Shown here: positions 5,976-7,563 of the stretch, piece after piece
Layout of the letters: every line of letters starts with the position of its first letter
Position numbering within the stretch: the first letter of the stretch is position 1
Source: Deltaproteobacteria bacterium
GTDB lineage: Bacteria > Myxococcota_A > Polyangia > HGW-17
Reading direction: 5' to 3'
NCBI GenBank assembly: GCA_003249585.1
Contig: QKIM01000105.1
Coordinates: 1 to 7,563, forward strand
Length of the DNA stretch: 7,563 nucleotides
Translations under genes and position numbers: made by a program
Notes under the pieces: generated by a model
The model's database searches: none
The model's input: only the letters and a program-made list of their open reading frames with translations
Told to the model about the DNA's origin: nothing

Positions 5976-6099
5976 CAACGCTGTCTTTGGCTCTTCACGA
6001 TCGATTCATTGGTTTTCATTGGGGTGACGCACATGGCAGAGCCCTTAATAGTGAAATAAAACACGCAATTTGGAACGTTTTCTTCAGAAAGGAAACATC

Positions 6100-6717
6100 A
6101 TGCTCAGAAAATCCATCGCCGGTCTCCTCTTCCTCTCCCTCATCACCTTCGGCTCCATCGCCTCCGCGCAGGACGCCCCCGGTCCCGCCGGTGCCGGTCC
6201 CGCCCCCATGGCTCCCCAGTTCCGCGGATTCGTCGAGGCAAGCCTGGGCGTCAACATGTGCTCGGGAGATACCTGCGATAATGATCTCGGCTCCCTCGAT
6301 CCAGGCCTCGGTATCAACCTCGCCGCGTTCTGGCTCATCACGCCCCAGATCGCCGCCGGCGTCACCTTCGGGTATCACATGCTCACGCCCAATGTCGACG
6401 GACTGGACGATACCTCCTTTGGCACCACCCAGTTCGGCCTCGAAGGGCGCTTCTTCCTCCCCACCAGCCCCAACATCAAAGTCTACGGGCTCCTGGGCCT
6501 GGGCATGGGCACCGGTGAATTCGACTTCAACGGCTACACCCTGGAAGAGGACCTCACCTACGTCAGGCTCGGCGGCGGCGTCGACTTCATGGTCGGTCCC
6601 AACCTGGCCATCGGCGGCATGCTGTACTACCAGGTCAACAGCTGGGACAGCGAAGACGGTGAAGACGACGATTTCGACTTCATCTACATCGGCGCCAAGC
6701 TCTCCGTCTACTTCTAA
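6100..6717 (+). CDS. Outer-membrane beta-barrel protein (OmpA/OmpW-type barrel), 205 aa
   Basis: The start ATG (6100) has AAAGGA six bases upstream; a TTG at 6070 would put polar residues before the signal peptide. MLRKSIAGLLFLSLITFGSIASA is a Sec signal peptide cleaved before QDAPG. A short Pro/Ala/Gly linker (27-39) leads into alternating amphipathic strands typical of an eight-strand barrel: FRGFVEASLGVNM, GLGINLAAFWLI, IAAGVTFGYHML, TQFGLEGRFFL, KVYGLLGLGMGTG, TYVRLGGGVDFMV, LAIGGMLYYQV and FIYIGAKLSVYF. The C-terminal residue is Phe after an alternating strand, the recognition signal for the BAM assembly machinery. A small CSGDTC loop near residues 54-59 may form a disulfide, and a very acidic loop (DSEDGEDDD) precedes the last strand and is probably exposed. 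The family is mixed in function, so no substrate is assigned. It has its own strong promoter. Confidence 0.9.
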   Translation: MLRKSIAGLLFLSLITFGSIASAQDAPGPAGAGPAPMAPQFRGFVEASLGVNMCSGDTCDNDLGSLDPGLGINLAAFWLITPQIAAGVTFGYHMLTPNVDGLDDTSFGTTQFGLEGRFFLPTSPNIKVYGLLGLGMGTGEFDFNGYTLEEDLTYVRLGGGVDFMVGPNLAIGGMLYYQVNSWDSEDGEDDDFDFIYIGAKLSVYF

Positions 6718-6848
6718 AGCCCCCCTCGTGCGCACACGGGCACCATCCATCCCCACGCCCCTCCCGTCATAGACCTCGGGCCAGAGCGCGCCGCCCCCCC
6801 CCGCTCCAGGTATGTCACACAGTATGAAGAGGACCTACCGAGGTGCCA

Positions 6849-7563
<715 letters not shown>

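Larger units (their letters stand above)
5682..6099. other. 418-base gene-free region with inverted repeats and the beta-barrel gene's leader
   Basis: No convincing gene lies here. The left part (5758-5929) contains several complementary stretches. CTTTGGGGT (5767-5775) pairs perfectly with ACCCCAAAG (5879-5887). TTCCCC/GGGGAA is at 5777-5790. CTGGCCT (5907-5913) pairs perfectly with AGGCCAG (5923-5929) across a nine-base loop. ACACCGGT occurs twice in direct orientation (5758-5765 and 5825-5832). None is followed by a run of T, so they are not simple terminators. A 27-codon reading frame (5868-5951) with GGAGG nine bases upstream is present but unsupported. The right part is the promoter and a leader of about 118 bases for the beta-barrel gene. 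Confidence 0.55.

Noticed and set aside
6016..6756. Minus-strand open frame of 246 codons antisense to the beta-barrel gene
   Set aside because: It has Glu/Gly/Val-biased composition without a recognisable domain. The plus-strand frame has a signal peptide, barrel strands and a terminal Phe.
6794..6802. Run of nine C bases between the beta-barrel gene and katG
   Set aside because: It lies outside genes with no structure around it. It is a possible sequencing-error or slippage site but not evidence of a functional element.

Overview
The window reads as GC-rich chromosomal DNA of a Gram-negative bacterium, most likely a myxobacterium or a related delta-proteobacterial-type lineage. Four of the nine genes carry signal peptides ending in a lipobox-like cysteine. 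One of these has two tandem Myxococcus-type cysteine-rich repeats (CGDG...GEECD). Another product is an outer-membrane beta-barrel ending in phenylalanine. Every complete gene has a purine-rich ribosome-binding site 4-8 bases before the chosen start. Species cannot be named from this stretch.

Layout. Bases 1-2889 hold a minus-strand block: a right-handed beta-helix lipoprotein (1459-2889), an unrecognised lipoprotein (335-1420), and the first 65 codons of an unrecognised exported protein (1-197, running off the left edge). A 244-base divergent control region (2890-3133) separates it from a plus-strand block. That block holds a small XRE-family regulator (3134-3379), an overlapping four-helix membrane protein (3360-3968), a small lipoprotein (4098-4541), a cysteine-rich repeat lipoprotein (4635-5681) and an outer-membrane beta-barrel protein (6100-6717). 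The right edge holds the C-terminal third of catalase-peroxidase KatG on the minus strand (6849-7563), convergent with the beta-barrel gene.

How the parts may work together. The regulator and membrane-protein genes overlap by 20 bases and look like a compact control pair. A dyad, ATGTA-N10-TACAT, lies at 3049-3068 upstream of the regulator. Two related elements, centred exactly 21 bases apart, lie at 3984-4003 and 4005-4024, upstream of the small lipoprotein gene. An exact 11-base element (GTACATTATAC) is shared between the two loci in opposite orientations and contains a TATAAT box. The simplest reading, which is inference, is that the regulator controls its own operon, perhaps the divergent beta-helix operon, and the small lipoprotein. 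The other genes are cell-envelope functions plus an oxidative-stress enzyme, with no evident shared pathway.

The longest gene-free stretch is 5682-6099 (418 bases). It holds several inverted repeats that could fold as RNA and a near-consensus promoter (TTGACA-N16-TATATT) for the beta-barrel gene. No tRNA, rRNA, CRISPR array, insertion sequence or convincing U-tract terminator was seen.
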